DNA of 64,000 nucleotides from the NCBI GenBank assembly GCA_021014325.1, contig CM037469.1:12218663-12282662 (forward strand), in the 5' to 3' direction. The notes beneath the pieces are model-generated. The model saw nothing but the letters and a program-made list of their open reading frames with translations, was not told the origin of the DNA and did not search any database. Positions 11,380 through 23,790 of this stretch are shown here, piece after piece (positions within the stretch are counted from its first letter, which is position 1; every line of letters begins with the position of its first letter). The position numbers were made by a program, and so were the translations under genes. This stretch comes from Plazaster borealis. Its lineage: Eukaryota > Echinodermata > Asteroidea > Forcipulatida > Labidiasteridae.

Positions 11380-11945
11380 CCGAGTGTATCAATTCCACTT
11401 ACAAAGATAGGCTTTTAGCCTCTTTGTTTGGGGCGAACTTTTGCATAAAATAACAAAAATATAAATTATATAAGCCTATTATGGTAATTATTGAGAAACT
11501 AAGGTCATTATCACGGATGAATGCAGCAAGTACATGGAGTGTTGCTATGGAAAACCCGGTACACTACCTACCTTTTGAATAAGACTAAAACTGTCATGCA
11601 GAAACAATAATAGATTGTCGTCAACGCACACCGAACTGCCCGGTGCACAAGTGCTGGTTCCCTTCTCTTTGCAGCAGTATCTAGAAGATAATGAAAGGTG
11701 GATACTTGATTACATCCCCGGGGTTAATGACTGTTGAAGAAAGTGGAAACTTCGAATATAACAAGAGACAAGGACAGTCGCCTTTAAGCTAGGGTTGTGA
11801 CCCTTGACATCTAAAAGGCTTTTGATAAAGTTTGCACAGCAGACACGTCCACAATTAAAATAACTTGGTGTCTCTTGAGGGCAATGCAAATAGTAATGAT
11901 ATGGATTTACACTGAGAGACAACCGGATACCTCACCAAACAATCA
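11380..11945. other. no recognisable feature
   Basis: Unique-looking sequence with no splice-supported exon or repeat that I can identify. Confidence 0.35.
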
Positions 11946-11949
11946 GAGC

Positions 11950-12254
11950 CAAAACGAAAGTGACAGATTGGTCAACAAAACGAAATGGAAATGGCAGGAC
12001 ACGTAACAAGATTGACAGACAACAAATGGACAATAAAAGCCGCACATAATAGCAGCCCAAAGTAGGGAAAAGATCCATAGGCAGACCAAGGACAAGATTG
12101 GAGGGATGGTTTCGTGAAGATCGCAGGAAAGACCTGGACCGGAACGGCTGAGGAAAGAAGAACAAGGAGGAGTCTGACAGAGGGCTACATCCTGCAGTGG
12201 ATGAATGACGTATATGAACAGTGTGCAACGTACATCTCTGAATCAACTACTTGA
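11950..12254 (+). pseudogene. LINE ORF2 C-terminal fragment
   Basis: Joining three frames gives the conserved tail of a non-LTR retrotransposon protein: AGHVTRLTDNKW, then GKRSIGRPRTR, then AGKTWTGTAEERR followed by GYILQWMNDV and a stop at 12252-12254. Frameshifts separate the three parts, so the copy is dead. None of it forms a long single ORF. Confidence 0.75.
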
Positions 12255-12261
12255 CATAATT

Positions 12262-12770
12262 TCATCTTTTTCTCAGTGATCGCCACATCACTGAGGCTCA
12301 CGAGGGTCACTCTGCCCGCGATCACAGCGTTAATGCGAGGGTTCATCATGATTCAACTATTTGTCCTACTCTATTTCATCTGTACATCAATAACCTGCCT
12401 GATTGCATTCGTTCTAAACTTGCCATTTATGCTGACGATTTTTTATTTTTTATTTACAAGGATCTTCGTCAACTCTCGCTCATACGCTAGTAGCCTATGT
12501 TACATTCACAGATAATTATGAATACCGCCCTCTATTGTCAACTATCATACTTCACCAACATGGCAGTCAAGCAGAAATAAATGCTAAGTTTCACAGCGTA
12601 TAAAAGTTAAGTCTGTCTCTTCCTCCACCTTATTTATAAGGCACTAGTAAAGACACAACAGCCTACTCTCAACCAGGACCGTATCAATATTGTTGCCTGG
12701 GTCAAGGACATACTTGTTTCCTTCAATCAAAGCAAAACTCATCCATTGCCTTTTATCCAGTTATCCAGCT
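12262..12770 (+). pseudogene. LINE reverse transcriptase core fragments (YADD)
   Basis: One frame reads FLSDRHI, then STICPTLFHLYINNLPD and KLAIYADDF (about 12265-12480), which is the catalytic core of a non-LTR reverse transcriptase. After about 190 bp of unrelated sequence, INIVAWVKDILVSFNQSKT (about 12685-12750) resembles the next conserved block. The RT core lies downstream of a C-terminal tail, so the two fragments come from different insertions or a rearranged one. Confidence 0.7.
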
Positions 12771-12873
12771 TCGACTCTATCCGACTCTCAACAATTAAGG
12801 GAACTTTTTACTCGCCTACTTGGCCGTGGTATTACTTCCAACCTTATCTGTGATATAAAATAAAACGAGCATA

Positions 12874-13095
12874 TCAGCGTCTTAGCTTCTTCTGGAGATC
12901 CATACACCTAGTGCCATGACGCCCCCAGTGTTCATGAAATATTGCATTCACATTTTGGTAGGTGCTCCAGCATTTTACTTGGCACTGCTTGACAAATTCG
13001 GCGTGAGCCAGTAATCTGGCGGGAAAAAGACCTCTGACAATGCATCTTCTCTTTTTCGGAAGATGATCTGTCTTCTCATTCAGCCTCTTATACAT
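12874..13095 (-). CDS. unknown basic Cys-containing ORF, possible terminal exon
   Basis: This 73-codon ORF on the - strand is rich in Lys/Arg and has four Cys. It lies downstream, in the direction of transcription, of the splice-supported exon at 13369-13542. A stop codon lies two codons before its first Met, so it cannot be joined to that exon by a simple acceptor. It is either a separate small ORF, a chance frame or a decayed exon. No family is recognised. Confidence 0.2.
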   Translation of the reverse strand: MYKRLNEKTDHLPKKRRCIVRGLFPARLLAHAEFVKQCQVKCWSTYQNVNAIFHEHWGRHGTRCMDLQKKLRR

Positions 13096-13368
13096 GTACG
13101 TTCATGGAGTACACAGAAGGTGTCTCACTCGTCCCTTTGTACATCCTAATTTCGGCTTCCAATCCCGCTGATGACGCAGCAGGAGTCGCTGATGGCCACG
13201 GTAATAAACTCAACAACAAAAAAACAACGGGGAAGTAAATTGCAATACAAACAGACTTGCCCCAAATTACGTTTTCCTTCCACATGTAGTTGTAGATTTG
13301 TGTATTAAGATCAATAGACGGGAATAATTTTATACTTTGCAATAATGACTAACTTTGTATTGAACTTA

Positions 13369-13542
13369 CGTGGATCTTTTTGCTTTGTCGCCGTTGCAGC
13401 TATTCCGAAAATTCGTCAAGGCATCGGCTTTATCTCCAGCTCCTTTGCGATGCAACTCTCCGTTGTCTGATACAAACTTGGTGGTGTTCAGAAGCCGCGG
13501 TCCACAACTAGCGATTGTAGGCAGGGTGCATTGCTGACAACC
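13369..13542 (-). CDS. internal exon of an unidentified gene
   Basis: On the - strand a good acceptor (ACGTCGTTTCAG) opens a fully readable exon of 174 bp that ends at a strong donor (AC followed by GTAAGT). The encoded 58 or so residues contain four Cys, begin CQQCTLPTIASCGPRLL and continue into a polar Lys/Asp/Asn-rich segment. I cannot connect it with confidence to flanking exons. Read-through of the acceptor joins it to a longer upstream ORF (13508-13936) that is mostly hairpin repeats. The family is unknown. Confidence 0.4.
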
Positions 13543-13644
13543 TGAAACGACGTTGTGCATGCTTAGACCACAAATCTTTGATCATTATGTGACCTGATAT
13601 TTGGAAATGGAGAATGTCCCCCAAACATTGAAAACACACATTTT

Positions 13645-13825
13645 TAGCTGTTCCGACATAGTAGTCGGAACAACTATTGTTTTCGTCAAGATTTGTAATT
13701 GTTTTCATTGTTAGCAGTTTCGAAATAGCAGTCGGAACAGTTATTGTTTTCGTCAAGATTTGAATGAGCTGTTCCGACGTAGCGGTCGGAAGAGCTATTG
13801 TTTTCGTCCAGATTTGTATTTGTTT
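13645..13825. repeat. three tandem units of about 60 bp with internal dyad
   Basis: The segment GTTCCGAC...GTCGGAA followed by TATTGTTTTCGTC(A/C)AGATTTG occurs three times, at about 13650, 13718 and 13770. In each unit the first part can fold on itself. Confidence 0.65.
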
Positions 13826-14639
13826 TCTAGACATGGTATTTTTCTTCCGCCAAAACCCATCGACATAACACATCAATTTCGTTTGCGCGAAAACTAATAT
13901 TTCTGAAAACAAAAGACCAGTCAAATTGTAGACCATATAGAAGCTTAAGCCTTGAATTTTTAGCTAAAATGTAAGTATATTTAAATGTTTAATTAATTGG
14001 CCACGTTTCAGCGAGGTGAATATTTAATTAGTCGAACTCATTGCCACCATAAAAAAGTATACCACCGATCGTCAAACCTTGTTTCAGTTATACTTGTTGG
14101 GTATGGGCTTACTGTAGATGTGTTTTTTGGCCTAATATGTCTCACGACGTCCATAAAAATCATTTATTGCGCGTTTTAAAGATCATATTACATGTCCTAT
14201 ATCGCAAACATCTTTCTTTAAACGAGAACGATTTTATTGACGTTCATTTCAAAGACATCAAAACGTGTTCAAACATTGTCAGTAGAAAGCAAATTTCGTG
14301 GAATTGGTACGGCTTAAAAATAGATTTGTATTGTCGAAAATTGTAAAATTGTAAGCTTAATAAAGTCCAAGTGTTATAACCAGTGTATTTCGTTTGTTGT
14401 ACAATATACATAGAGTCCTTACGGTCGCCGACTTAAACAAGTCTAAGTTCATTCAAAGATTCGAGAAGAATCGTCTCTGCTCTCAGTGTCGTGTGTATCA
14501 ACACTCCGGTCGGTATTCAGTCGAATGACAGTGAACCCAGAATACACACCGGCCGGGGTTTTGAACGATGTTACGGGTGTAGTATACGTGTTTGCGCTGG
14601 GGACCATTCGCCTGAAAAAGACTTGTATATGGACTGTTT

Positions 14640-15860
14640 TAAGGGGCAAGAGTTTAATTGCCCGAAATTGTACACGGGTAAAGATAATTTATCTGCCCAT
14701 TCTTTTGCATCTTGCTGTGTCCGAATTCGTCCCACTGTTTTGCCAGAATTCGGGGGGGGGGGGCTATCCCCTGCCTACTTGGGTCGTTTGTCTATGACGC
14801 AAACACCAATAGCAAAACACAAAGGATAACACAAAGACCGATCGTTTCAAGTTTGGCCCCAAACAAAATAACAGTCTGAACAACGTCACGTTAAACCTAC
14901 TCAAACATTGTTTTTTTAAGTGAACAAAAGTATTATTCAACGCCTTACCTCAAGCAATTCGTTCTGCAAGCAATTCGTTCGTTTTTTGTTAGCGATACGT
15001 GGTTTTTCGAGCAAAAGAGAAAAAAGAAGATTAATAAGAAAATAAGGTTAGTAATTTTTTCTTTCATGGGGACTCTGTCTATTGGAAAATGAACGCATCA
15101 TCAAACTCAATTACCCTTTTTTCAAAGAGGAATGTTTAGATAAACAACCTATCCTTATTAGGGATTTGAGGCATTGCATGAATAGGTAATTATATATATT
15201 CGGTTTTCGGTAACACCACGTATATATCTACTTTGCTTTGTAGATTTTGTTCTTTGAGAACTTGTCTTGCTATTTATTCTACTGCCGCAGAGTAAATTTC
15301 GGAATTCGGGAGGCTATTCTACTGCCTCGGAGTAGATTTCGGAATTCGGTAGACTACCAAGTTCTGAAAAAAAGTGTCCTGCTTGTTAACCTACCCTTGT
15401 CAGCATAACAGATGCTTTAATTATTGTGTTCCCCTCCAAAGAGCCTCTTTGTCATGGCAGCCAGAATATTTTCCCTGCTTTTGTAACTACTAAAAGACCA
15501 ACAATTACCTTTTGATTTCTAGTGAGATTTTAGGGGTTGATTTGCACGAGATTTTACACTAATAAAAACATCAGTACACATTTCCAATAATGGATAAACA
15601 AAATTCGGCTTTCTCTTTGTCTTTTTTTCCTGTTCTTGCTGTGTCAAACTGTTCCCATTGTTATCCCAAATTTGGAATGGCAGTTTCCCCCTGCCCCCTA
15701 TACGCCTAACACGGTACTTTACCTCAAAGGTCTGAGAAAACTCGTGTAAAAAAAACAATGTGAAAAATGTTCATTTTTATGGTCTAGACTATGACAGGTG
15801 ACAAAAAAACCTACATAAATTATATTGGGACAGACAACCAACGATTGCCTTGATCTGACC
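14640..15860 (+). repeat. diverged paralogue of the block inside the 3.37-kb duplication
   Basis: The segments GCCCGAAATTGTACACGGG, a GGGGACTCTGTCTATTGG match, CCTCCAAAGAGCCTCTTTG, and GGGGTTGATTTGCACGAGA appear here in the same order as at 24740-25740 and 28105-29105. Identity is clearly lower, and about 150 bp of extra sequence is inserted at 15200-15390. A further piece at 16434-16575 matches 24265-24413, but in a different relative position. No conserved reading frame was found across the three copies. Confidence 0.6.
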
Positions 15861-16799
15861 TGAGATTAATGTAGTTTAAAAGTGACAGTAAAATTGGTTT
15901 GATATATTCATATAGGGGTGTAGTATCATCTGCAACGTTAACTTTCGCATTATGTTTGCACACAGCTTATCTCCAATGTAGACATTCTCTTGTACACAGC
16001 GAACGTCGACTTTCATCCCGGATAAGGTAAACAAAAAAACGCAGCGGGTGCGCCAGCCGTATGCCGTAGATTACAACAGGAGTCAGGCTTAGAGCCTGCT
16101 GCTCCCACAAACATTTCTGTACAGTTGGGACATGGACTTTGGGCATTTACTGTGCGTTGTACAGTGATGTATACAAATTAAAAACATATTGAACGAAGAC
16201 TTTCCCATTTTCTTTTATTGTGTAATTTTTTTTTTTTTTTTTTTACAATGAATTTAGCCTAGCGTCCCAAAGGTTCTCCATTGAAATAAAACTGTTTTGT
16301 TAGGCCTAGCCATATCATCCACAGCTGGTAAGAATGTCATGTTTTCAAAAGCATTTTTCGAAAGAACTTATAACTTTAACGAGTCATGTAATTATAACCG
16401 ATTGAAAAATAAGTATACACTGTTGCACGGCGTGGACTGCTACATACAATACCAGAAATACTTGGCTATTATTCCGTGTTAAAAACAAACTTCATTACAA
16501 TGTAAAAAATATGAGTACTGTTGCAGTTTTTACACAATAACAATTGATATGTATGAATTCAAAACAAATGTAAACTATTCTGTGACCCCGGCGGCCCGGC
16601 CCCGATGGTTACCGCCGTCGAATCATGGATCCCGGTACCGAACAAGCGTACAGCGTTTACATCAAGGGAAAATGTGGATTTGCGGTCATTTTCGATCGTT
16701 TAAAGCGGGTACATTTGAATAAGTCATCAAGAGTTTAAAGGTACACAACTGTTTGCATGTTAGCCTTGTTTTATTGTGTTATCGTGTATTACCATCGGC

Positions 16800-17193
16800 T
16801 CAAAGGGAGGGTACACCTTTGGTGATTACCCTAACAATTAATGACCGTAACAACTTATTTGGTAAAGAGCACTGGAGAGCTGTTGATATTATCAAATATT
16901 GTTAGAAACCCCCTGTGAAGTAATGTAGTTTAAAACAAAGAGGCAATTTTTTACACAAAAATTAGAATGTGAGAAAGGCTTCAGGCATGAAGCCTTTCTC
17001 AGGCATCTTAAAGTACACAATTCTGTGCAACAAAGGTGTTTTTTTCTTTCATTATTTTCTTGCAACTTCGATGTCTAACTGAGCCCAAATGTTCACAGGT
17101 TTGATATTTGATGTGTATGTTGGGATATACACTATGTGAGGATACTGGCTTTTTAAAATTACCAAAATTATACCCTGCCTTTAAACAGTTAGA
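16800..17193. mobile_element. MITE family 2 (AAAGG...GGTAATTAC ends)
   Basis: The element has AAAGGGAGGGTACACC...GGTGATTAC at one end and AATTACCAAA...CCTGCCTTTAAA at the other. The interior shares ACTTATTTGGTAAAGAGCA, GAGAAAGGCTTCAGGC and TTGCAACTTCGATG words with copies at 36447-36815, 42557-42830 and 53500-53813. Confidence 0.65.
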
Positions 17194-17899
17194 AAACATG
17201 TAATTTTCGTTGCTGGGAAAAAACAAGCAAATACAAAAACAAAAACAGCAACTACGTACTTGTCCTTTTTTTCTGGCCCGTTAATAAAATAAAAAATTGT
17301 TAGGTCTTATTTAAATAAGATTATTTTAGGGTTGCACCTATAGAGAATTTTTACACAAAGCCTCGTGAATTAAAATGAAAACTATCAATTTTTACTCTTA
17401 ACCATAATCTGAAGGTCATGGCTTTTAGGGATCGTTGAAAAATGTTATTTTGACATTTGTGGGTACAGTGGTTTTCTAAAAGTGGCCCTAGCTAAGAAGC
17501 ATAGGTCCCCTTATCCAATACTGCGTCTGACAATTTTACTTAATCAAAGACGTTTTAATTTGAGAAGGGTGAAGAACAAATGGTGATTGACTAACCACAA
17601 ATTGAAAAAGGGAAAAAACAGTATTTTATCAGCAATTTTTAATGTTGTTTGCTTTCTAAAGGCTGAAAGCTTTTTAAACATGAGTAATTTTGAATATGTA
17701 GCATTTACTAGCGTTAGTTGATATTGGCATCTTATTTAGTGTGGTGCACCCTGAAATAGCGCAACATCGGGCGATTGCCCTATTGTGAAAATTTATAAAG
17801 GTCCGTTGGTCGGGATTTGTTTCCTCCTTGGCTGTCATTTTAAAATTGGAAAGCGTTGGAACCAATACAAATGCCAATTTTGTTCAAAGACAATGATCT

Positions 17900-18420
17900 A
17901 TAGCAGTTTATGGGCATATCTTATGCATTTAAAAAAAACCGTTAACATGATATAGTGGGCTATTCGATTTTAAAACGTATATATCGAGTCGCAAACGATA
18001 ACATAATGGAAAGTGGGAAACTTCACAAATTATTGTATCGGTGATTTGTTTTCACTTGAAATATCCGTTCTATTTACCCTTAACCAAAGCATAAGTGGCC
18101 AAGTTCTGAAATTGACCGTTTGGTGAAAGCAGCCGATATAAACCGTAAGAGTGTCCCTAGCATTCGAACATTTGGCGCAACATTCTAGCTGACATTCAAT
18201 CAACCTTATATCGGCACAATATTGACGTCAAATAAGGGTTTATTCAACGTCGGCTTGACGTTGTTGTTTACCAAAAATATACTTTCATTAAACGTCGCCA
18301 TTGGGAACAGAAATGCCGTCGGTTTAACGGCATGTTTTGACGTGTACGCAATATTTCCATTGTCATCATCTGACGTTACCTTGATGGTTCATTTTCAAAT
18401 TATTAAACTTTGATTTATAG
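17900..18420. other. TGACGT/AACGTC-rich stretch, no gene
   Basis: Words such as GACGTC, AACGTCG, TGACGTT and GACGTG recur about eight times at 18220-18380. No exon is supported. It may be an old repeat. Confidence 0.3.
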
Positions 18421-18539
18421 GGATTCAAAACCAATCATCAATTTTGTGCCGTCTTGATAATGAGGTTCAATTATTGTCTGAATATTTTCAAAGTTAATAC
18501 AATTTCAATCTTGAGTTATGCTGTAGAGAATGTTATTAG

Positions 18540-18640
18540 TTATGTTGTAGGTGTTTCTGATCAGCAGAGTGTGGGTTTGAGTCCCAGTCGTGACTTTTCT
18601 GTCCTTAAAGGTAGTGCACTGTGATAAACAAAAACAATAT
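18540..18640 (+). repeat. SINE fragment with tRNA-like B box
   Basis: The segment from AGCAGAGTGTGGGTTTGAG through TCCCAGTCGTGAC and a CTTAAAGG tail matches, in opposite orientation, the SINE at 40205-40345. GGGTTTGAGTCCC corresponds to a tRNA T-arm / pol III B box. Confidence 0.5.
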
Positions 18641-19697
18641 ATGGGACCAGAGTTCAACGTCTGGCGGACAAGAATCAGTCAGACTAAAGAAATCGATGAA
18701 GAACAAATGGCAGTGCTCGAAACTTTAGAAAAAGTAATTAAATTAAAATAATAAAATTAACTTTTCACGTAAAAGGTTTTCCAAAACGGGTCATTTTTTT
18801 CAGCCAGGAAGGTCGTTTGATCAAACTTTAGAAATCATTTAAAATGTTAAGATTTCCTTGTAAGGCTGATACTAATAACTCGAAAAGTCAAATTTTGAGT
18901 TGGTCCTCGTTTCTAAAGGTCGGGTCACATTTATGGATGTGTGTGTTATGCAATATGTCCGACAAGAGCCCTTATACACGACAAGGTTTGTCGGACACTC
19001 TGGGTCGGATGTGATGTTTTTTTCCTTTTTTTTTCGGTCGCAGTGGGTCACCACAGATTGCAGCACAGAATCAAATTAAGTGTTATGGTCTCTTACAACG
19101 GCCCTCAGAACCCATTGGTAAGGGCTTCGCGTTTTGTCGTCGCAATAACTCCTGTTTCTCAGCTCAGAAGGGCTTGACCAATGTTTTTTAAGTTTCCTTA
19201 AGGTCCTGGGCCTTGTCAAACAATTATTAAACCGAAAAAAAACTTATAGGAATTTTTGTTCAAGACTTCGAAATGTTCCTACAACTCCATTTATTTTAAT
19301 CTCTAAAATAAATAACAAATAACATTATTAATGAACAGAAAGTCACAATCAACATTGTTTGAATGAACGTATACATCACATAAAGGCAATTAAAATATAT
19401 GACAAGAGCTCCGTTACAGAAAAGAGGCTCAAAAACTATGCATTGAGATTAAATTAGCAGGTGAAATTTAAGGTGAACACGGACTGTTATACCAAAAATA
19501 GGAAGCTAAAACAAAAATTAAGAAATAAAAATTGCCTCGATAATTAAAACAACTCAAACGACCAAATTGGAACAATATACTCATTAAAAACAAAATGAAG
19601 TACCAAAATCATGCGTTTTAATTAGTTGCACAAATTAAGGTTAAATTAACACAAATTAACCAAGGAGTGGATGGTAAGTAAACGTGAAAACTGCTTC

Positions 19698-20152
19698 TTA
19701 AAGCAAATTGGAGAAAGTATCAGAAAACAAGGCATAGTCTACCACTTCGGTCTGAGGAACATTACGCATTGACAAGACATTATCAAAAGTAATGATGTGA
19801 TATAGAAACCAGTCCAAGTCGAATGCTTTGAAAACCAGTCTATTATTGCATGCGTGCAGTAAATTATGTCGTCGATCATCAAACGTCCATGTCTGTCTGG
19901 TATGTTTAACTGCAAAATGTCTGCAAGTACCCGGATCTTCCAGTTTAGGTATGTCAACCACAAGGAATTTGAGGAGAAGGGAAAAGAAAACATAGAGCCA
20001 GCTGCAAGTTTTACAAAGATAAGTTTCCGAAACTCGGCGAGTTTTACCAGGCAAATGCAACGTGTCAAGAAAGGAGAGTGGATCCAAAAATGATGTAGGC
20101 CTAGCGTTATAATTGTATATATATATTCTATTTCTCTATTTGTTATGCCCAA
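19698..20152 (-). CDS. overlapping unidentified ORFs, possible exon
   Basis: Two frames stay open for about 130 codons each on the - strand (19698-20087 and 19739-20152). A plausible acceptor GGGTACTTGCAG near 19928 would enter either frame. They could provide a downstream exon for the signal-peptide exon at 21475-21538, which ends in phase 1 (GAT G). Neither protein resembles a family I know, and I cannot choose between frames. Confidence 0.25.
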
Positions 20153-20529
20153 ATGAAGTTATCGTTTTTGAAATCTTTGGATCTGAAAAACCTTAGAAAA
20201 GTCGAAGTTGAAATCGACACTGTTGATGCTCTTTGCTGCTGATTGATAGCACAGCGTGTTATTCCGAATAACTGCTGTCAGGCATGTACGCGTGGTGGCC
20301 GGTAAGTTGACACTGCCTGCGGCACAGCACGGACAGCGTATAGGTAATTTTTCTTTCTTTCATGTTCACCAACGATTTTGAGCAAATTTTCAGGCTGAAG
20401 AATGTTTCCCCTAATTAAAAGCACTCTTGATATTTTATTTCTATTACCAATTTTGAGCGGTTTTGTTTAGGTGACCTTTCCTCTTGTATGTGTGCGCATA
20501 ATATAACTGGCCTTTGGCTCGGACACTGT

Positions 20530-20656
20530 GGCAATGGGCTTGGCCTCCCCATCGAATGCTGTGACTCGGTCTCCCCTTCCCTCTCGGAGACCAGGGACTC
20601 GGACTCCCCCTTGGCCTCGAAGGTCTTAGACTCGACTACAGCACTGCCTATGACTA
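20530..20656. mobile_element. probable MITE fragment (AGTGCTGTAGTCGAG type)
   Basis: The segment is rich in GGCCTCG/GGTCTC/CGAGACC words and ends in CTCGACTACAGCACTG. It resembles the CAGTGTTGTAGCC...TACAACACTG element at 33483-33616. Confidence 0.4.
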
Positions 20657-21474
20657 CAATATGATTCTTTCAACAGTTCAAATTATCTCTCAGATACTCA
20701 TGGGGTCAGTAAGGTGGAAATATTTGTGTACTCAGCAAATTTTCAAGAAAAACCCAAATAATGTACTCAAAGTTTGAGAACATAAGAGAAAAGGATTTCC
20801 GGTATTTTACCTTCAGTTTTACAGCAACGATTTGTGCCCCAAACTGCAAACATTAACGTACATTTTTAAGTAAATATTTGCGTCTTTGGCAAACAAATTA
20901 CAAATAATTTCGTAAATATTCACGTGAATATATATGGTGTCCCTTCAGGGCCGCCATAAAAACACATCAATGTAATGTTGTGAAGTATTTGGTTTTTTAT
21001 CTTGCTTCCAACATCTCTCATTTATTTATTGTTTAATCATCATCATCAAAGGAATCAAAATTACCGGCATTGGCGATGTCGTTGGCATTGGCGCTGGTGG
21101 ACTTAATATAGCCGCAATATGAGGCAGAAAGGCTGTGAAGATCTTTTTGTTCATGACTTCGAAACGTTCTTATTTGTTTGTGGTTTATCCAAAGTATAGA
21201 AAGATTTAAGGAAAAGTTCGCTCATTTATATCATATCTTCCAACACACCAAACAACCACTAACTGAATTCCATCTGATTTGGTGGTGAAGTTTGAGTGGA
21301 AAACAAAGAGAAAAAAGTACTATCATTTATTATAAATACTGTTTCCCTGACTTCAGTCTTTAAGTATTTTCGACAGAAAATAGTTTGATAACAGTATTAT
21401 GAAAAGGTGTTCACGTGTTTCACCTTCAGTATAACTTAAACTTCATCTCTCGTTAATTTATTATCATATACTCA

Positions 21475-21538
21475 CCATCAGCAGCATCAGTTCCTAATAC
21501 TGCAGTAAGAGACAGAATGACCACGATAAACAGAAACA
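21475..21538 (-). CDS. signal-peptide first exon of an unidentified secreted protein
   Basis: On the - strand an ATG opens MFLFIVVILSLTAVLGTDAAD, a typical N-terminal signal peptide with a cleavage site after a small residue. It is followed at once by a consensus donor (G then GTGAGTATA). The frame extends further upstream without a stop (to 21710), but the inner Met is the natural secretory start. Downstream exons are not established; the ORFs at 19698-20152 are candidates. Confidence 0.4.
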
Positions 21539-21945
21539 TGTCGCAGCTTGTCGTGTCAGTTGGCAAATCAGTCGACTTCAATCCAACAACATTGGTGGCC
21601 TTTCGCATACGTATTGGTCGTATCAGTATGTAATACTGTATGACCAGAGTTCTACAGTCACATGAGTCTCTGCAGCTATGCACGAGGTTTTTCTCTCCTT
21701 TATTCAACAATGGCTGTATGATTTTGGTTTCACGGGGGTGTCATCATAGGTACAATGCAGATTATTCAATAAGGTTTACTGGATAGCCCGATGCATAAAA
21801 TGTTTCGGTCTGTGAACTTTTTTAGTTATGGCAAAACAACAAATTGTTATGGTGGTGTAAACCGACCAATCCTAAAAAAAACCCGGCCGATCTTGGGTAT
21901 ATATATTTTTTTTTCAAGGGAAGAACTGTAATTAAGTCCATTGAA

Positions 21946-22163
21946 GTTCGTCGTCCGTCGTCCGTCGCCCGTCGTCCGTCGCCCGTCGCCCGTCGTCCGT
22001 CGTCCGTCGCCCATCGGGCGTCGCCCGTCGTCCGTCGTCAATCGCCCGTCGCCCGTCACCCGTCGCCCGTCGCCCGTCGTCCGTCGCCCGTCGTCCGTCG
22101 TGCGTCGCCCGTCCTGCGTCGTGCGTCGCCCGTCGCCCGTCACCCGTCGTCCGTCGTGCCTCC
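21946..22163 (+). repeat. heptanucleotide array (CGTCGYC)n
   Basis: About 30 imperfect copies of a 7-bp unit, CGTCGTC or CGTCGCC, with occasional variants. Because 7 is not a multiple of 3, all frames are open and encode 7-residue repeats such as VVRRPSP. The ORFs here are a by-product of the repeat. Reverse-orientation arrays of the same unit lie at 23817-23888 and 27187-27259. Confidence 0.9.
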
Positions 22164-22507
22164 TCCAAATTATCCCACGTGGCTGTCACGTGACTGTGCA
22201 ATACCGGTCTCCAGAGGTACGTATACATGATAATACAACAATCGTCTTGCCATAGCTCGGCAGCCCAAGTTCCTCCCACTTCCCTGCAGCTCCAACTTCA
22301 CAAATTAAAAGAAGTGAGCAAGTATCAATAATTATTTCATAATTATGTGGACCAGCAGAATAGGCATTACCTTTATTTTTGCTGCTTTACCTTTTTTCAA
22401 TTTTTTCTTTCTTTTGTCATTAGTCTTAACACATGCAATCCTAAATTAAGTTTTGATTTCTTCACTTTACTGTTTCTTTTTCTAGTGTGGCTCCCCCTCC
22501 AGGCACT

Positions 22508-23776
<1,269 letters not shown>

Positions 23777-23790
<14 letters not shown>

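Noticed and set aside
14486..14829. 103- and 112-codon overlapping ORFs
   Set aside because: They lie in the block repeated at 24.7 and 28.1 kb, where the frames are broken; no domain recognised.
21941..22163. CRISPR array
   Set aside because: No spacer/repeat alternation; all tandem arrays here are simple or minisatellite repeats in a eukaryotic genome.
21844..22279. ORFs of 98-128 codons with VRRPSP or TTDDGRR repeats
   Set aside because: Period-7 repeat artefact; every frame on both strands is open.
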